A program made the position numbers and the translations under genes. Below are positions 13,116 to 26,252 of a DNA stretch of 64,000 nucleotides, in pieces. The notes under the pieces are model-generated. The model did not search any database. It worked only from the letters and a program-made list of their open reading frames with translations, and was not told the origin of the DNA. Source of the stretch: Austropuccinia psidii (taxonomy: Eukaryota > Basidiomycota > Pucciniomycetes > Pucciniales > Sphaerophragmiaceae); assembly GCA_023105745.1 (NCBI GenBank), contig JALGQZ010000009.1:48017967-48081966 (forward strand), read 5' to 3'. Positions within the stretch are counted from its first letter, which is position 1, and every line of letters starts with the position of its first letter.

Positions 13116-16100
13116 TCAAGTGGTTCTCCTAGAATATTTTCTTGCATAAAGTATAAAAGGAAGACCTAGCTTTCTAGAAGTGACTTTTTTGGAGGAGGTC
13201 TTATGGAAAATTTGGGGTCCTTGACCTATCAAAAACCTATTTCAATTTCATTTTGGGTAATATTGGACCTCAAGGTGGACATATTATAACACTGTGCTCT
13301 GGAAACATCATGACCATGCTTCCAAAAAACGCTCAAGGGTCTGATATTTAACTTCAGTGGGTTTTTAGAGAATCTTTCAGGGAAAAGGATGAATAAATTT
13401 CAAAAAATTGTTGGAAAAAGGACAATTTGGGGCTTATGGAATGAGGAAAAAGCCTTTCAAAAGAGTGAAAAAAGGGAACAAGGAAATGTGAAATATGAAA
13501 GGATATGTGGAGGCTTTTGGGTTATTGAAGAGGGAAGCAAAAAAAGGCAATCTGGGTTATTGGTAAGGTAAAAAGAGGTGAGAAAGGTTTTGGAGGCAGG
13601 TTTTTTTTAGAAAACAGCAGGGTTTGGGGGGACCAAATAAATAAAACAATTGTGGAATGATATTTTTGGAAAAGAAGGTTTGTCTGGGGGAGAATATTCT
13701 GTGATATTTGTTTTGAATTTGAGATTATTTCCAGGGGTATTTAAACATAATTAAAGAAATGGGGTCAGGGATTTTTTGGAAGGATTTTACTAAATAAAGG
13801 TTGTTTTTTCTCATTGAAAAAAGGTACAAGAAATTTCTTACATTATTTTTTAAAACTGATTACAAGGGTTTACCAACTACCTAACAATAACTAAATAGGA
13901 AGTTTGTGAAGTCATGTAACATTTTGATGAGTTCATGCTAGTGATAATGTTTTTTTACTTCAAATTTCATTTTTCCACTTCTGTAATTCTTCATATTCTT
14001 TCAGAAATAATTAGATTTTGTAAGAATATCCAAAGAATTTCATGTTAATTTTTCTGAATTGATTGGAAGTTTAAGGAAAAAAATATTGAATGAGGTTCCA
14101 CCCATGAATACTATTATTTTTTTTTTGAAAATTGGCTTAATTGAGTTCAGGAAGATATGAAAAAGCAAATTTTCTTGTATTGGAAGTTTTGAGTACCAAT
14201 ATCCTTTGTTAGAGCATTCCACCGTTGAAACGGTGCTTTCCCTTTCATTATTTGTACTTTTCATTTAAAATACTTTTTCATTGAACAAAAGTAAAAGTAC
14301 TTTTGTTCGTTTCCTTATTGTACTTATTTTACTAAACAGTACTGTACTCTTTAGTATATAAAGAGACATCGCTTCGTTGTAGCTAAAGACATGATAAAAA
14401 AATATAATAATATAAAATCATATAAAATAATAAATTATATCATCATCGTCGTTGTCGTCGCTTCGCTATTGTATACTTAACATCCTTGACCAAATGTGTG
14501 CTATGTAGGTTTATGAGCAAAATATATGATACATCTGGTAATGAATATTGGCACCGAATTCTGTCACTGAGGGCTTATTTTCTTCATAGATTTCTGGAAT
14601 TAATCACTTCAAGAATTCTTTTTTATCTTTCATCAGTAGAATCTCATTTTGTGAATTTTTTTAAAATATATTGCAAATTTTTCCAAAATTGACCAAATTT
14701 TCAGCTTTTTTTTGAAAATTAACAAATATGAAAAAAATTGTATTTGGAAGGCCTCAAAGAGGGGAGAAAAGAAAAATTGTGAATATCACATTATCCACAA
14801 GTATTTGTGAATCTATTGAGAGATATTTGACTTTAGGCATATTTTCTCAAATAATAAGGCCAAAATAAAGTTTATATAGATAGGAGGGTAGCTATATACT
14901 TGAGACTATTTTGAGTAATATTTAGAGAATAGTACCCATTAATTTGGTATTAGAAATAAGAGTCTCAGTCTCACTCTTTCTACTGTAATGAAAACATCAT
15001 GGATAAGTTATTCTTTTGACTCATGTTGTGATAAAAATATAATCAATACTAAATATAGCTATATGGAGAAGAATTTATTGGTTTGTTTGATCATAATTAT
15101 GTATTATTGAGGGAATATTTTAGAAAATAAATTATTAAAAAAATAAATCAAGCTTGATAAATTCCTTTTATCTTATGCATTCACACATTGAAATTAGAAT
15201 GATACTATATATCCCCACTTTATTAATATTACCATTTGTTTCATGTATTTATATATTTCATTCTATTAAATTTTATTTTATTTTCTGTCATAAAAGTTTT
15301 TCTATATTTTCCGAAGTGTCCATAAAGCTTGTGGGGAGAATTATTTAAAGGTATGACTGATAAATTATATAAAAAGTTTATCAAAAGCATCTTTGCATTC
15401 CAATTTCATACTCTTGGGTGAATAATTCTGTTTTTCTCAATTGATTTTTTTCTAAAAGCAGACTATTGTTACAATGGAGACTTTAAAAAATAATTCTGAA
15501 TACAAAACAATTCTCAAATTGAGGTGCGAATGGCTATTATTATATCAAATATTTAATTTTACCTGTAGTTATATTTAAAAACAAGATAACAGAGGGGTTA
15601 ATTCACTTGTAATAGAAGATAGTTTACTTTTTGAAATAATAATGAAAACAATTATACAATAAACTAGATCTGTATGTATTAAGTTGAGTGAAGGTGTGAG
15701 ATAAATTTTGAAAAAATACTCAATTTACTGAGGGTTCTTCAGAAAGTATTTCAAATTTATCTTTGGGAGAAGCTTATGAGAGTTTTACTTTTTTTTGACA
15801 AATAAATTTTAAAAGTTGCAAGAAGTCAAATTTTGAAAAAGAATAGTTACTTTTCTTAAAAGCTCCATTTGATTCATCTGTAACAACTATTCAGAAGCTA
15901 ATAATACCAATAACATTAGGCTATAAATCTCAATAGAGATCCTTTCTTATAGTTTAAGAGTATATTATATGTATTGCATTTTTCATATTCATTACCAACT
16001 TGTTGGGCATTTTAATCATTGATAATGAGTTCATTGGTTATTACATTTATACTGAAAATAATTCTAAATTTGCTGTAGAAGTGAATGCTATCTAATTCAA

Positions 16101-17454
16101 ATAAAAATGAGAAATATGAACTATCTGGATGGATCTAAGATTTCTTTTAGCTTATTTATAACAAATACCTTAGTTTAAGTCATCATTGCAGTTTGGTTCA
16201 ATTGAAATAAATTTGATCTGAGCCTTATAGACCTCTATGCTTCCGCATAGCAGATATATCAATATTGTTGATTAATTATGATCATATTTGAGGCTATAAG
16301 ATAACACTTGTTTTATCATTTCAAGAAAGTGATTATTTATACATATTTCTCTGAAACTATCTATTAATAATCCCTTTTAGTATGAAATAATATTTTGTTT
16401 TATTTTTTTATTATCTCATTTCACAGGTTTTATTTTTTTTCTGATATATATATAACTAATCATTATTTTAAGATTTCATACTACTCAAACTCCATGATTA
16501 TTAGAGAAAGTGATAAGTTTCAAGAAAAGATTGAGACAGATTTATTTAATTAATTTAAGAAAGGTAAAATAAGTTTTATTCAACTATGATCTCATTATTT
16601 TATTGAGAGTCATTATCAATTCCGTAAAGTAAGAGTTTAAATCTTTAATGAGGTCCATTATCTGATTAATGGGGATAGATTCATAATGATAAAAACTGGT
16701 AGTATTATGATTTAACATTCTGAAATATATAGTGAATCAGAAAGCCTTTTTGAGAGATAAACACTTTTAATCTCATTTTAACTATTAAGGAAATAATAAA
16801 ACATTTGAAATAAATTTAATAAGATATTGAAAAATGAATTTTGTATTCAACAAAGCATTTTTGTATTGCTATATAAAATTTCATCATAAGATATATTTTA
16901 TTCAGAAAGGTGCTTGTAAAATAGAATTACTTTTGAATGTTATTGCCAAATAAGGTATAATGCTTAGTGAAGTATTGTACCTTGTGCTTTCTTGATATTT
17001 TTCAAATCCCACAGCATGTAAAAAAAGTAAGCTGCATAAATAAAGTGATACTTAAAAGTTAGTACAAGTATTAAATCATAAATATGAAAGTTCGTTCTAT
17101 TTTTAACCTTAAATTCATTATTTCTGTGCTATGTATGGTGTAGATATTAGGATTATAAGTATTAATATAATATTGATTTTGAAACTATAATAAGAAATTA
17201 TAATTAGAAAAGTTACATCTTAATTTAATTCCATTTGACCATTCTCATCGTAAAAAATGATATTTTATTAGGGTATATAACACCAATAGATTTGGGATAA
17301 AACTCTGGGATATTAGTTTTGATGAATAGATATATTCATACTATTTTCAGGATTTTTATATTAACATTTTATGAATGCATAATTATTTTAATAAATGGTA
17401 TGATTGTTTTAGTTAGACCTTCCATTCCTGAATAACAATAGGAACTCAAGTTAT
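13116..17454. other. AT-rich spacer with local hairpins, no gene seen
   Basis: More than 4 kb of AT-rich DNA without a supported gene. The only distinctive parts are a hairpin cluster and CTTCGCTATTG-type microclusters at 14220-14470, and a CTATGC-TTCC-GCATAG hairpin near 16237-16252. The right end abuts the GATGT duplication of the next solo LTR. Confidence 0.55.
14220..14308. repeat. Pair of perfect inverted repeats
   Basis: The first is CACCGT-TGAA-ACGGTG (14220-14235). The second has 11-bp perfect arms GAACAAAAGTA / TACTTTTGTTC (14283-14293 and 14298-14308) around a 4-nt loop. Both would form hairpins. They are followed by TATATAAAGAGACATCGCTTCG and a CATCATCGTCGTTGTCGTCG microsatellite. 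The function is unknown. Confidence 0.6.
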
Positions 17455-18006
17455 GATGTTGTCACAGGGGCTCTTATGGAAGCAAGAGTGGCCTGGCACT
17501 CAGGAATCAAGAACTCACTTTGAAGGCTCCAAAAGAATAAGAAATAAGGAGGAATATATTTCTTTAAAGAAGAATAAGATTAAAGAAAAGGAAGCCAGTG
17601 GCCAGGATGATAAGAAAGCCAAAATCCAAAGAGCCAACCAAATGAATCCTCAATTCACTGTTTCAACCTGTCAGAAAGAACAATGGAATTAGTAAAGGAT
17701 ATGACCACCAATATCCACTGACAGGCAAAGAAGAAAAGGTGCAAATAACTGACTTAAGATTATCAGTATTCACTTTAATAAGGTAAAAGGAAATAAGAAT
17801 AAAAATAAATCCAATATATTAATTAACTGGGGAAAAAGTCCCTAGGTGATGAATGGTGGCCAGTATATGTGAAAAGATGAAAGGCTGCTCCTGGAAGGTG
17901 AGTCACCCAGCTGTATTTTTTTAATTGGGCCAATACAGTTCTGGCCATCTTGAGAACTGAGCTGTGGGACTGAATTTCCCACAGTGGAATATGAATTGGC
18001 CCAGTT

Positions 18007-19823
18007 TGTAAGGTGTGGATATGAAACTTTGATTAAAAATCAAGTACTTTTCCTGTCCTCAAAATTTGTTATAAGGTAAAAATCAATTAAAAATAGTATG
18101 GAATATTATTTTTAAGAGAAAACATGCCAATTTTATTGTTTATAACCTTATTAGTATAAAACAATAATATTATAAAAATTTATTGTTTTACCAACAATAA
18201 AAATTTATCCAAAAAATACTCTACAAGAGATATTTTAAGGCTACAAAAGAAATTTCTTCAAGAGCAATTTCAATTGGAATTAATTGAGCAAAGAACTGCA
18301 AGCAATTAATTAAAGAACAAAGTCTTTAAAAAGAATATTAAAGAGAAAACATGCCCAAAAGTGACCAGAGTGAATTTGGAAACAAAGTGACAAAGTTTAC
18401 AGTGATGAAAGATGCTTTAATTCACTTTTGGGGTGGTTCAGGGGTAAAAATGATTATAAGAGTTACAAACAATGACTATAATGATTTTTTCACGTGGTTA
18501 AAAGGATTAAAATGATTTATAAATGGTGGTTGGAATCTTTGATTGATTGGTTTAACAGTGTTTAAACTAATTAATAAAAGGAAAAGATTCTAACATGAAG
18601 AGAAAAGTGGGGCAAAGAAGACATTCTTTTATAGCCATCAATTCTCTTACTCCAAAAGTAAATTTTACTCTTGTCAGTCGTGAAAAACAGTCTGACAACA
18701 GAAAAGCCAATTAGGGCATCATTGAACCCTGGTTTAGACCAAAAAGGGCTGGTTTAAGCCATTTTAGACCCTTAAATCAGCCATTACTATAGCAATACCA
18801 GGCCTAGAGTCTTCAAAACACGTCAGAATGTGTGTAAGAGGCGTAGAAACCAGTCAAAACTGTTTTTACTATGGTTGTTTTATCTTAAGGGTAGTTTTAC
18901 CCTCTTGGCAACAGCTAAAACTACCCCAGTTGGTATCAAAACCTCATCATCAATTGAGTACACAGACCCTGTAACTCAATTCCAGGTGAAAAGTGATGAA
19001 CTTTTGCGTGAATTTTGACATCCCACGCCTGTCAGCAAGGATTTTGGGGGTCTAGCTCCCCCTTAGAGCTGGAGTTCCTTTTCCCCCCCAAATTTAATCT
19101 TTCCAATTTATTTTTCCTTTAATTCCTCATCATGTATTATACTTATAATTTACATATGTAATTAAATTCAATTGTACATTACAATACAGTAATAATTGAC
19201 ACCTCATATGTAAATCAAAGCTCACTTATGTAATACACGCGCACATTTTGACATTTCAATTCAATTCAATTGAAAATACTTCAATTCCTCATACCTTCTA
19301 AACTAAACACAACACCTCAATTTTAACACAAAAATTGATGGTTAACACCACATGTGGTGTGAATTAAATTAAGGTTTTGAGTATTTTCAACTTTTGTATT
19401 GAAAATACTAAAAATTAATTTAAGCTTATTTAGAGTTGAGTTACAAGAATTTCACTCAGAGGTGACCCCACCTGATTTTTTATGAGGAATCCAATGGTGA
19501 AATAATTTTTATGTGTTTATTTATTGGATAAAAATTTATAATAATTTTTATTTAACTTTTTTCCAAATTTATTTATTTTTTCACAATTTTGTTAAAATTT
19601 TATTTTTACTTAATTTTTTCAAGTATAAATGTAATTTTATACTTACAGAATTTAATGTATTTTTATTTTTAAATTGTAATTAAATTGTCATTTTTAATAT
19701 GATTTTATATTTATATTTTGATTTTTATTTTAATAATATAAATAAATTCATTTTATTTATATTAATATGTTATTTCTGTATTTGTGGTCTTTTGGGTATA
19801 TGAAATTACCTCTAAGGCTCACA
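18007..19823 (-). repeat. 3' LTR of Gypsy-1
   Basis: An 1817-bp direct repeat of 26253-28089. In element orientation it starts TGTGAGCC at 19823, right after the polypurine tract, and ends CCTTACA at 18007. A 62-codon frame inside it also occurs in the partner LTR, but nothing suggests that it is a real gene. Confidence 0.95.
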
Positions 19824-19835
19824 TTCCCTCCCCCT
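19824..19835 (-). promoter_or_regulatory. Polypurine tract of Gypsy-1
   Basis: The minus strand reads AGGGGGAGGGAA immediately before the TGTGAGCC start of the 3' LTR. In Ty3/Gypsy elements such a tract primes plus-strand DNA synthesis. It lies only 11 bp beyond the stop codon of the integrase-chromodomain frame. Confidence 0.85.
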
Positions 19836-19846
19836 AAAAAAGAATA

Positions 19847-21184
19847 TTACTTTGTAATATTGGTGTTTCTAGTGTGTCTGAATCTCCTGAGGAGTTTGGT
19901 AGCTTCTGGTATATCTTTTTCTTCTAACCATTCATCTTCACAAGTTGGGTCACTGTACCTAACAAGGTATTCCCTTACTTTCTTAGTTCTTAATTTTCTT
20001 TCTTTAAGAACTTTGGTAATTTTCTTAGTACCAGATGTCTCAATAGGAGGTATAACTTGGGGAGTCTTGTTCCTCAAGGGAAGTTTCTCAGAATCACTAG
20101 ATTTATATGGCTTTATCAAGCTTACTGGAAATGTGGGGTGCTTGTTGCTAAGTTCTTCAGATAACTCTACTTCAACAGCATTTTCTCCATGGAGGGCCTT
20201 AATCACAAAAGGTCCTGCAAAGGAGTCTTTAAACTTTCTACATCCTTTGATGTTATTGAAGTTAGTGGTGGATACAAGAACTAGGTCCCCCACTTTGAAA
20301 TCTGGAGATGCATGTGATTTATCCCATTTGTCTTTAGCATATGCAAAAGAATCCTCCATGCATCTTACTGCATGCTTTCTAGCTTTGTCTAGCATTCCTT
20401 TGAAGCTAGCAGCTGTGGGATGTATTTCAATTAAGTCTTTACTCAAGGAATCTTGGGGTAACTTGGGGTTCCATCCTTTTTCAAGAATAGCAGGAGTCTG
20501 ATTGGTACTGGCATGGATTGATGTTTTATATGCTAATTCCAGTACTGGAAACAGAGTACACCAATCATGGGTAAATCCATCACAATATTTGAATTCAAGG
20601 CCATATGCACAAAATCTTCTCACCATGTCCTCTAAGGTTTGGATCATTCTTTCAGCCAGGCCATCAGTTTGTGGGTGGTAGGCTGTAGAGAAAGACAGTT
20701 TAGTGCCAAATAATTGGTGAAGATTTGTCCATAGTGCTGAAGTGAATTTGGGATCTCTATCACTGATGATATTTGTAAATATCCCAGTCCATGACACTAC
20801 TCTATTACATATCAGAAGAGCTGTATCCATGGCTGTATCATCTTTGTGACATGGTAAAAAGATTGGAATTTTACTGAATCTGTCCACAATTACTAGGCAA
20901 GCATTATAGCTCCTGTCACCTCCTGGTGGTAGGCCAGTTACCCAATCTATATGGACAATTTCCCAAGGTCTGTTTGGTCCTTGGATTTTTATCATATTTC
21001 CAAGTCTTTTGCCTGTGGATTTATTTGCCTTTTGGCATCTGTCACAGGTTTTGCAATACTCTGCAACATCTTTCTGCAACATTGGCCACCATATGCAGGT
21101 CTTTACTTTTTCCCTTGTTCTGTCTTCAGATAGATGTCCTGAAAAGGGACTATCATGGCATTCTTGCAGTATAAGATTGATTAA
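19847..21184 (-). pseudogene. Gypsy-1 integrase and chromodomain (broken)
   Basis: This is the C-terminal part of the polyprotein. The HHCC zinc-binding region can be read across the stop at 21185 (ECHDSPFSGHL, then CKTCDRCQ). The DDE core shows Asp in IVHIDWVTG, Asp in IISDRDPKF and Glu in HPQTDGLAERMIQT. The C-terminal KVREYLVRYSDP...EDEWLEEKDI is a chromodomain, a module that in chromoviruses guides integration toward modified chromatin. An in-frame TAA at 21185-21187 separates it from the RNase H part; the residues on both sides read on continuously, so it is a nonsense mutation. From 21082 downstream the frame is open to its natural TAA at 19847. Confidence 0.9.
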
Positions 21185-23679
21185 TTACCTGTCTACAACT
21201 GTCATTACACATGTGTGCTTGGTTCTGTGGTAAATTATACCATCCAGTAGGTGAAATCTTCCTTCATCATAAGATTTTCTCCATACTTCATCCAAGGCAT
21301 GTATTAGAGAGTTGTCTTTACAGTCTTTGTTAAGTAATTGGCATAAGATGCTACAATTCTTATCTTGGGTGTAACTACTTCTGACTTCTTCAAAGAAGGT
21401 GGTGTTCAAGTCTGTAACACTTATTCCTTCTATTGGAATTTGTGGTGAAGCTTCTTCTGGCACATAAGCAGGATTATCAATATTATTTGGTAATGGCCAT
21501 CTGCTTATTCCATCTGCATTCTTATGAATATTCCCATCCTTATGAACAATAGTCATATTGCCTCTGTATTCTTGTATGGCTATTTGCCATCTGAGCATGT
21601 GTCTGTTGGGTGTTTTCATATTCAAAAGTGATTTGACAGCTGTACAATCTGTTATCACTTCAAAAACACATCCCTCTAAAAAGTAGTTCAATTTTTCCAA
21701 GGCCCAGACAAGGCATAGACATTCCATTTGACTTGCTCCATATCTGGCTCCAGTTGGTTTGATTTGCCTGGATATGAAACATATGGGTCCTTCTACAGGC
21801 TTATCATTTATGATCTGAAATTGGTGAAGTGCAGCACCCAGTCCATCCCCTGATGCATCAATATACAGTTTGAAAGGCAACTTAAAGTCTGGCATCAGTA
21901 AGAGTGGAGCAGTGGTCAATGCTTCTCTTAGAGACTCAAAAGCTTTGACTCTGTCAACAGTCATTTCAAATACTGTGTCTTTGTCACACAACTTATAAAG
22001 TGGTCTTGCTATGGATGCAAAATATTTAATGTGTTTCCTGTAATATCCTGCAAAACCTAAGAATGACTGAATTTCCTTCTTATTCTGAGGCATGGGTTTT
22101 AACAATACTGCTGCAACTTTGTTTTTGTCAATTCCAAGGGACAAACCAGATACAACATGTCCTAATGCTTTAAGTTCTTTAAATCCAAAATGACATTTTT
22201 TCAAGGAGATTTTCATGTTTAATGATTGGATTTTTGTCAAAACTCTTGATAATCTGTACATGTGCTCCTCCCAAGTCTTTGAACAGATAATAATGTCATC
22301 AATGTAAATGATTAACCATCCCTCTGACAGTTCTTCAGGGAAGATTTCATTCATCATTATTTGGAAGTGTGAAGGTGCATTTTTGATACCAAAGGGCATC
22401 CTTAAGTATTCATACACTCCACAATGAACAATAATTCTCAAGTATTTTCTTGCTCTTGGTGTTACCACATTTTGATGGAATCCTTTAAGGGCATCCATAG
22501 TGGTTATATACACTGCTTGAGATATTTGAGTAAGGGAAATTTGGAATTTTGGTATTGGGTATCGGGTATCTGTCTGGGACAGTGTAAGTGTTCAGAGCTC
22601 TAAAGTCCCCAACCATTCTGGATTTTCCATTATGCCACGCCACTATAACTGGTGTAGTTATTTCTACTTCCTCATTGTGGCCTAATTTTCTTATTACACC
22701 AAGGTCCAGAAGTTCTTTGATATGAATTTCTAGAGCTTCTCTTGATTTTGGACTTGCTGGATAAGCAGGTCTTCTTAAGAGTGGTGGATAAGGTCTCTCA
22801 ATGTTAAGAATGATGTCAACTTCATGACCAGCAATTGCTCCCAGGAGTTCTTTGTCTGTAGCAAATGATCCTCTGTGGTCATACAAAAGGGAAGAAAGTT
22901 CATTTTCTTGTTTATCAGTCAGATGAAGGCTTATTTCAGCCTCATTTAACTGTTCAGACTTGAATTTCTCTAACTCTAAGTTGAATGGTGATACTTTGTT
23001 TGCTGTAATTTGTCTTTTAAATGGTAAAAAGGCAAATTTCTGGCGTTTATTGTCCCCAATTGTAAAGTATCTGTTTTTTTTATTATTTAAATCTATTCCA
23101 TACATGATTAAATAGTCATTTCCCAATATAAAATGGGTACTAGAGCAATTTTCCATAACAACAAATTCAACTGTGATCTTTAAATTCCCATTTATGTGTG
23201 GGAATATGACATTGGTCTCAAAGATTCCTAATGCTTTCATTGGGTTACTTGCACTGTTGAATTTTATACCATCAATTGGTAACAATTGGTCTTCAAAATT
23301 TGGTACACAAGTCTTAAGAAAAGATTTTCCAACACAAGAGCAGAAGGCTCCTGGGTCAAGCAAAAGTTTGGTGGGCTTGTTTTCAGTCACCACTTCTGTT
23401 ATACAGGAATTACCAGCTGTATAACCTTTTCCTCTGTTTGGTTTTGTCTTCATAAGTTGTGCATCTTGAACTTTTGATAAATCAACTCGACCATTGCTCA
23501 ATTGTGGTAAGTGGGAATAAGATTCCATGATGTCAAAAGTGGCATTGATATTTTCTATATCTTTTGAAGATTCAGAAAATATGGATGACTTATCATCTGA
23601 ATTGTCTTCAATTATGTCTTCTCTTTCAACATCCGGTCCCTTTTCAATGTCAATTTCATTGATTTTCCCCCTTTTTGAC
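21185..23679 (-). pseudogene. Gypsy-1 protease, reverse transcriptase, RNase H (broken)
   Basis: Protease: LLLDPGAFCSCVGKSF, an Asp-Pro-Gly variant of the usual D-S/T-G active site. RT begins near PVIVAWHNGKSRMVGDFRAL and contains [15 protein letters not shown] and the catalytic YIDD box ([10 protein letters not shown]). RNase H keeps its acidic residues in [33 protein letters not shown] and [10 protein letters not shown] frameshift near 22545-22560, just after DRYPIP, splits RT: upstream frame 22485-23984, downstream frame 21185-22513. The reading ends in a TAA at 21185. The element therefore cannot make an intact Pol from this copy. Confidence 0.92.
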
Positions 23680-25779
23680 CATGTATTGGCTAAATGGGTG
23701 GTGCTTTGGCAAAAATGGCATTTTCTGACTGTATCTGAAGATTTATATTTAATATTACTAGAATTTTCTTTGGGGTTTTTGTCCACAGAATCTTTCCAAG
23801 GTGTATTAAACCTTGTTTTGAGATTCACCCTACTAGAACCAATTTTGGTTCTGGTGGTTACTTCTTCTAGTATATTGATAATATCCTCTACTGAAGATTG
23901 TTCAGTAGTCCTGCTTTTGACAGCATGCTCTAAGTCACCCCCACATTGTCTCAGAATTTTTCTATGGATCATAAACTCTGACATGTCAGGATATAATGCT
24001 GTTAATCTGTCCTTCTGTTGGCAAAACCATGGTAAAGCTTTGTCTTTATCAGCATTAAATTTGGCAGATTAAAAGGCTGTTTCAACTTTGAACCTCCAAG
24101 CATCATTTGCCCATTTGTTGATGATTTGGGTTTTCCACCAAGTCCAACTCTGGTGTCCATGTGCTTGTCTTATTTTGATGTACCATCTGTGAGCTGATCT
24201 GGTAAACAAGGTGTTAAACCTGGCTGTTACCAATCTGTCTGGTAATTCAAAATCCTCTTTGATCATGTCAATACCTCTAATGAATTCCATATGGTCATAC
24301 TCTCCTTCACCACTGAAGTGAGGCCATTCTTTAAGTTTTGGAACTTCTTTCAAGATTGCTTGGCCCATTGATGGTTCCAAGTTATGAAAAGAAGTGGATA
24401 ATTCATTTTTTAATTGTGAATTATCAGGGTCCAATACTTGTGGATTTGGAAGTATTGTGCCCTCATTTTGATTTAGAGGTGTAGACATTCTTGGTAAGGT
24501 TTTCAGTATTTGTTCAATGTCATTCATTTTACTGTTGCTACACCTTTGGGAATTTCTGTATTCATGTTGGAAGCTTTGTATTAAATTTATTACTTCAATT
24601 TTATACATGTCTTCCTTATGTGTCAGTTCTTGCCATAACTCTGTCTGTCTTGTATTATCAGCAGTGACTTGATTCAATTTCATTGATAATTTTGATACTT
24701 CTTCTTGTGAAGCATCAAAACACTTTTTCAAGGCATTGGTATATGTCTTTACTTCAGTAAATGAATTTGAAATGTCATCAAGGACTTTCTTGTTATCTGT
24801 TTTGATAATATTTATGGCTTGTTTAATTCTTGTTTCAATTATGTCATCAATATTGAATTTAGAATATTTATCTGTTAATTCTTTAATAATGGCAGATTGT
24901 TCATTTATTTTATTGTTAGAAGAATTATCATTATTGGAATTTTTAATTGTTCTTAAAGCTTTTTCAAAACACATAAGTGTTTCATTAATTTGGCACAGAC
25001 TCAGGTTGTTTGTTTTAATGTTTTTAAAAATGGTATCATTCTTATCAGAAAGATGTTTTTTCACATCATTTATAGCATCATACAACTCTGGGATGGAATC
25101 AAATATATCAGAAATCATTTCTGGAATCTTAATCTGGCTTCCTCCTTCTTCTGTAATTCCATCATGGTTCTGGCCATCTGAAATACATTTTCCATGGCAT
25201 CCTGCTGAATCTTTGGGATTCTGTAGCCCTGGCTGTAAGGTTTTGGGGCTGGTGCCTTCCCTTTGCCCTTGTTTGGAACTTTGTGGCTGCTTTCTCACGT
25301 TGGAATTGCTGGTGCTGGCCACTGGGGCTGTCTTTGGCACTGGTTTGGGTGGTGGAGGGTTGTTTTTCCTCCATTCCAGTGTCAAAAGCATCATGTTTTT
25401 CTTCTCCATCAATGGATGCCATCCATTGAGCAATTTGAAAGTGTTGGGATGGCCCAGGAATTTTCTCACTGTCAGGTAAGAATTCATGCAATTCTTCCAC
25501 AGGTCTTCAAGGATCTGGTACTCCTTGAATTGAAGTGCATTGTTGTATGCACTGTGGCTGGCTTTGTATATGTCCACAGAGGCTTGTTGTGGCGGTGTCA
25601 GCTCTTTTTGAAGGTAAAATAGTATTATCAGCTTCAGAATGACCCAATTTAGTTGTTTGGAAGTCATCAACTGACCCTTTTCCTTCTGTACCTGGTTGGC
25701 CTCTGCCATAATCACGTCTATTACCTTTTTGGGAGCTGCTTGAGGGGTTGTAGCTGGCTCCTGACCTGGTTGAAGGCAT
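23680..25779 (-). pseudogene. Gypsy-1 gag (broken)
   Basis: Starts at ATG 25779 with MPSTRSGASYNPSSSSQKG, a gag N-terminus I associate from memory with rust fungi. The capsid-like region (around SGEGEYDHMEFIRGIDMIKE and WWKTQIINKWAN) is followed by a nucleocapsid zinc knuckle, CHFCQSTTHLANTW at about 23695-23740. The knuckle should be CX2CX4HX4C, but the last Cys is Trp (TGG). Lesions: TGA at 25507-25509, a frameshift near 25285 (residues KAAT to SSKQGQ), and TAA at 24069-24071 where GAA is the likely ancestral codon. Gag and Pol otherwise share one frame with no stop between them, so the intact ancestor probably made one fused polyprotein. Confidence 0.9.
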
Positions 25780-25830
25780 AATTATGGTTTAAAAAGGCTT
25801 AAAATAGTATTTTTATGTCAAAAAACTTAC

Positions 25831-26028
25831 TATTGGCCAAATGTTTAGCTTTCTGAAGGGTATTACTTATGTCCAAGTTGATCAATTCAGAAGATATTGG
25901 TTCAGGTTGGTTATTTTGAGTCACAATAACAGTACTATTATGATCAGAATTAACAGTACCGGCAGGGATAATGCTGCTTACTGTTGAGGCTGTTTCAATG
26001 TTTTCTTGTCTTACCACGTTGTCAGACA
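25831..26028 (-). other. Possible small leader exon or ORF of Gypsy-1
   Basis: Upstream of gag, a Ser/Thr/Asn/Gln-rich open stretch (SDNVVRQENIETASTVSS ... SELINLDISNTLQ) sits between a splice-acceptor-like ATTTTAG (exon from 26028) and a donor-like GTAAGT (25825-25830). Composition and borders suggest a spliced leader or small ORF. There is no homology evidence and it may be chance. Confidence 0.3.
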
Positions 26029-26234
26029 CTAAAATTAATGAAAAAGCCAATTCATTAAGTAAAAAAAAGGTTATTTCAAAAAAGAAATAAAAAATATAAG
26101 CCTCACTTATAATATGAAAAAAATTATTTTTTATGGATTTTTTGGATTATAAGTATTTTTTATATGTTTTTAAATTTTTCAATATAAGAAAAAGATTTAA
26201 AAAGAGTTAAAAAAATATGTCACAGGTAAAATAT

Positions 26235-26250
26235 CACGGCTGGGCCCCCA
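26235..26250 (-). other. Primer-binding-site candidate of Gypsy-1
   Basis: Two bases after the 5' LTR, the minus strand reads TGGGGGCCCAGCCGTG, beginning with the TGG expected to pair with a tRNA 3' CCA end. I could not identify the tRNA. Confidence 0.5.
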
Positions 26251-26252
26251 AA

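Noticed and set aside
18830..19018. 62-codon frame repeated in both Gypsy-1 LTRs (also 27096-27284)
   Set aside because: Repeated only because the LTR is repeated; no motif and no start context.
19767..20501. 244-codon plus-strand frame in Gypsy-1
   Set aside because: Exact shadow of the integrase frame on the other strand; low-complexity hydrophobic composition.
24736..25479. 247-codon plus-strand frame over Gypsy-1 gag
   Set aside because: Antisense shadow of gag. Unlike the Gypsy-2 antisense gene it has no splice sites, no cysteine modules and no independent support.
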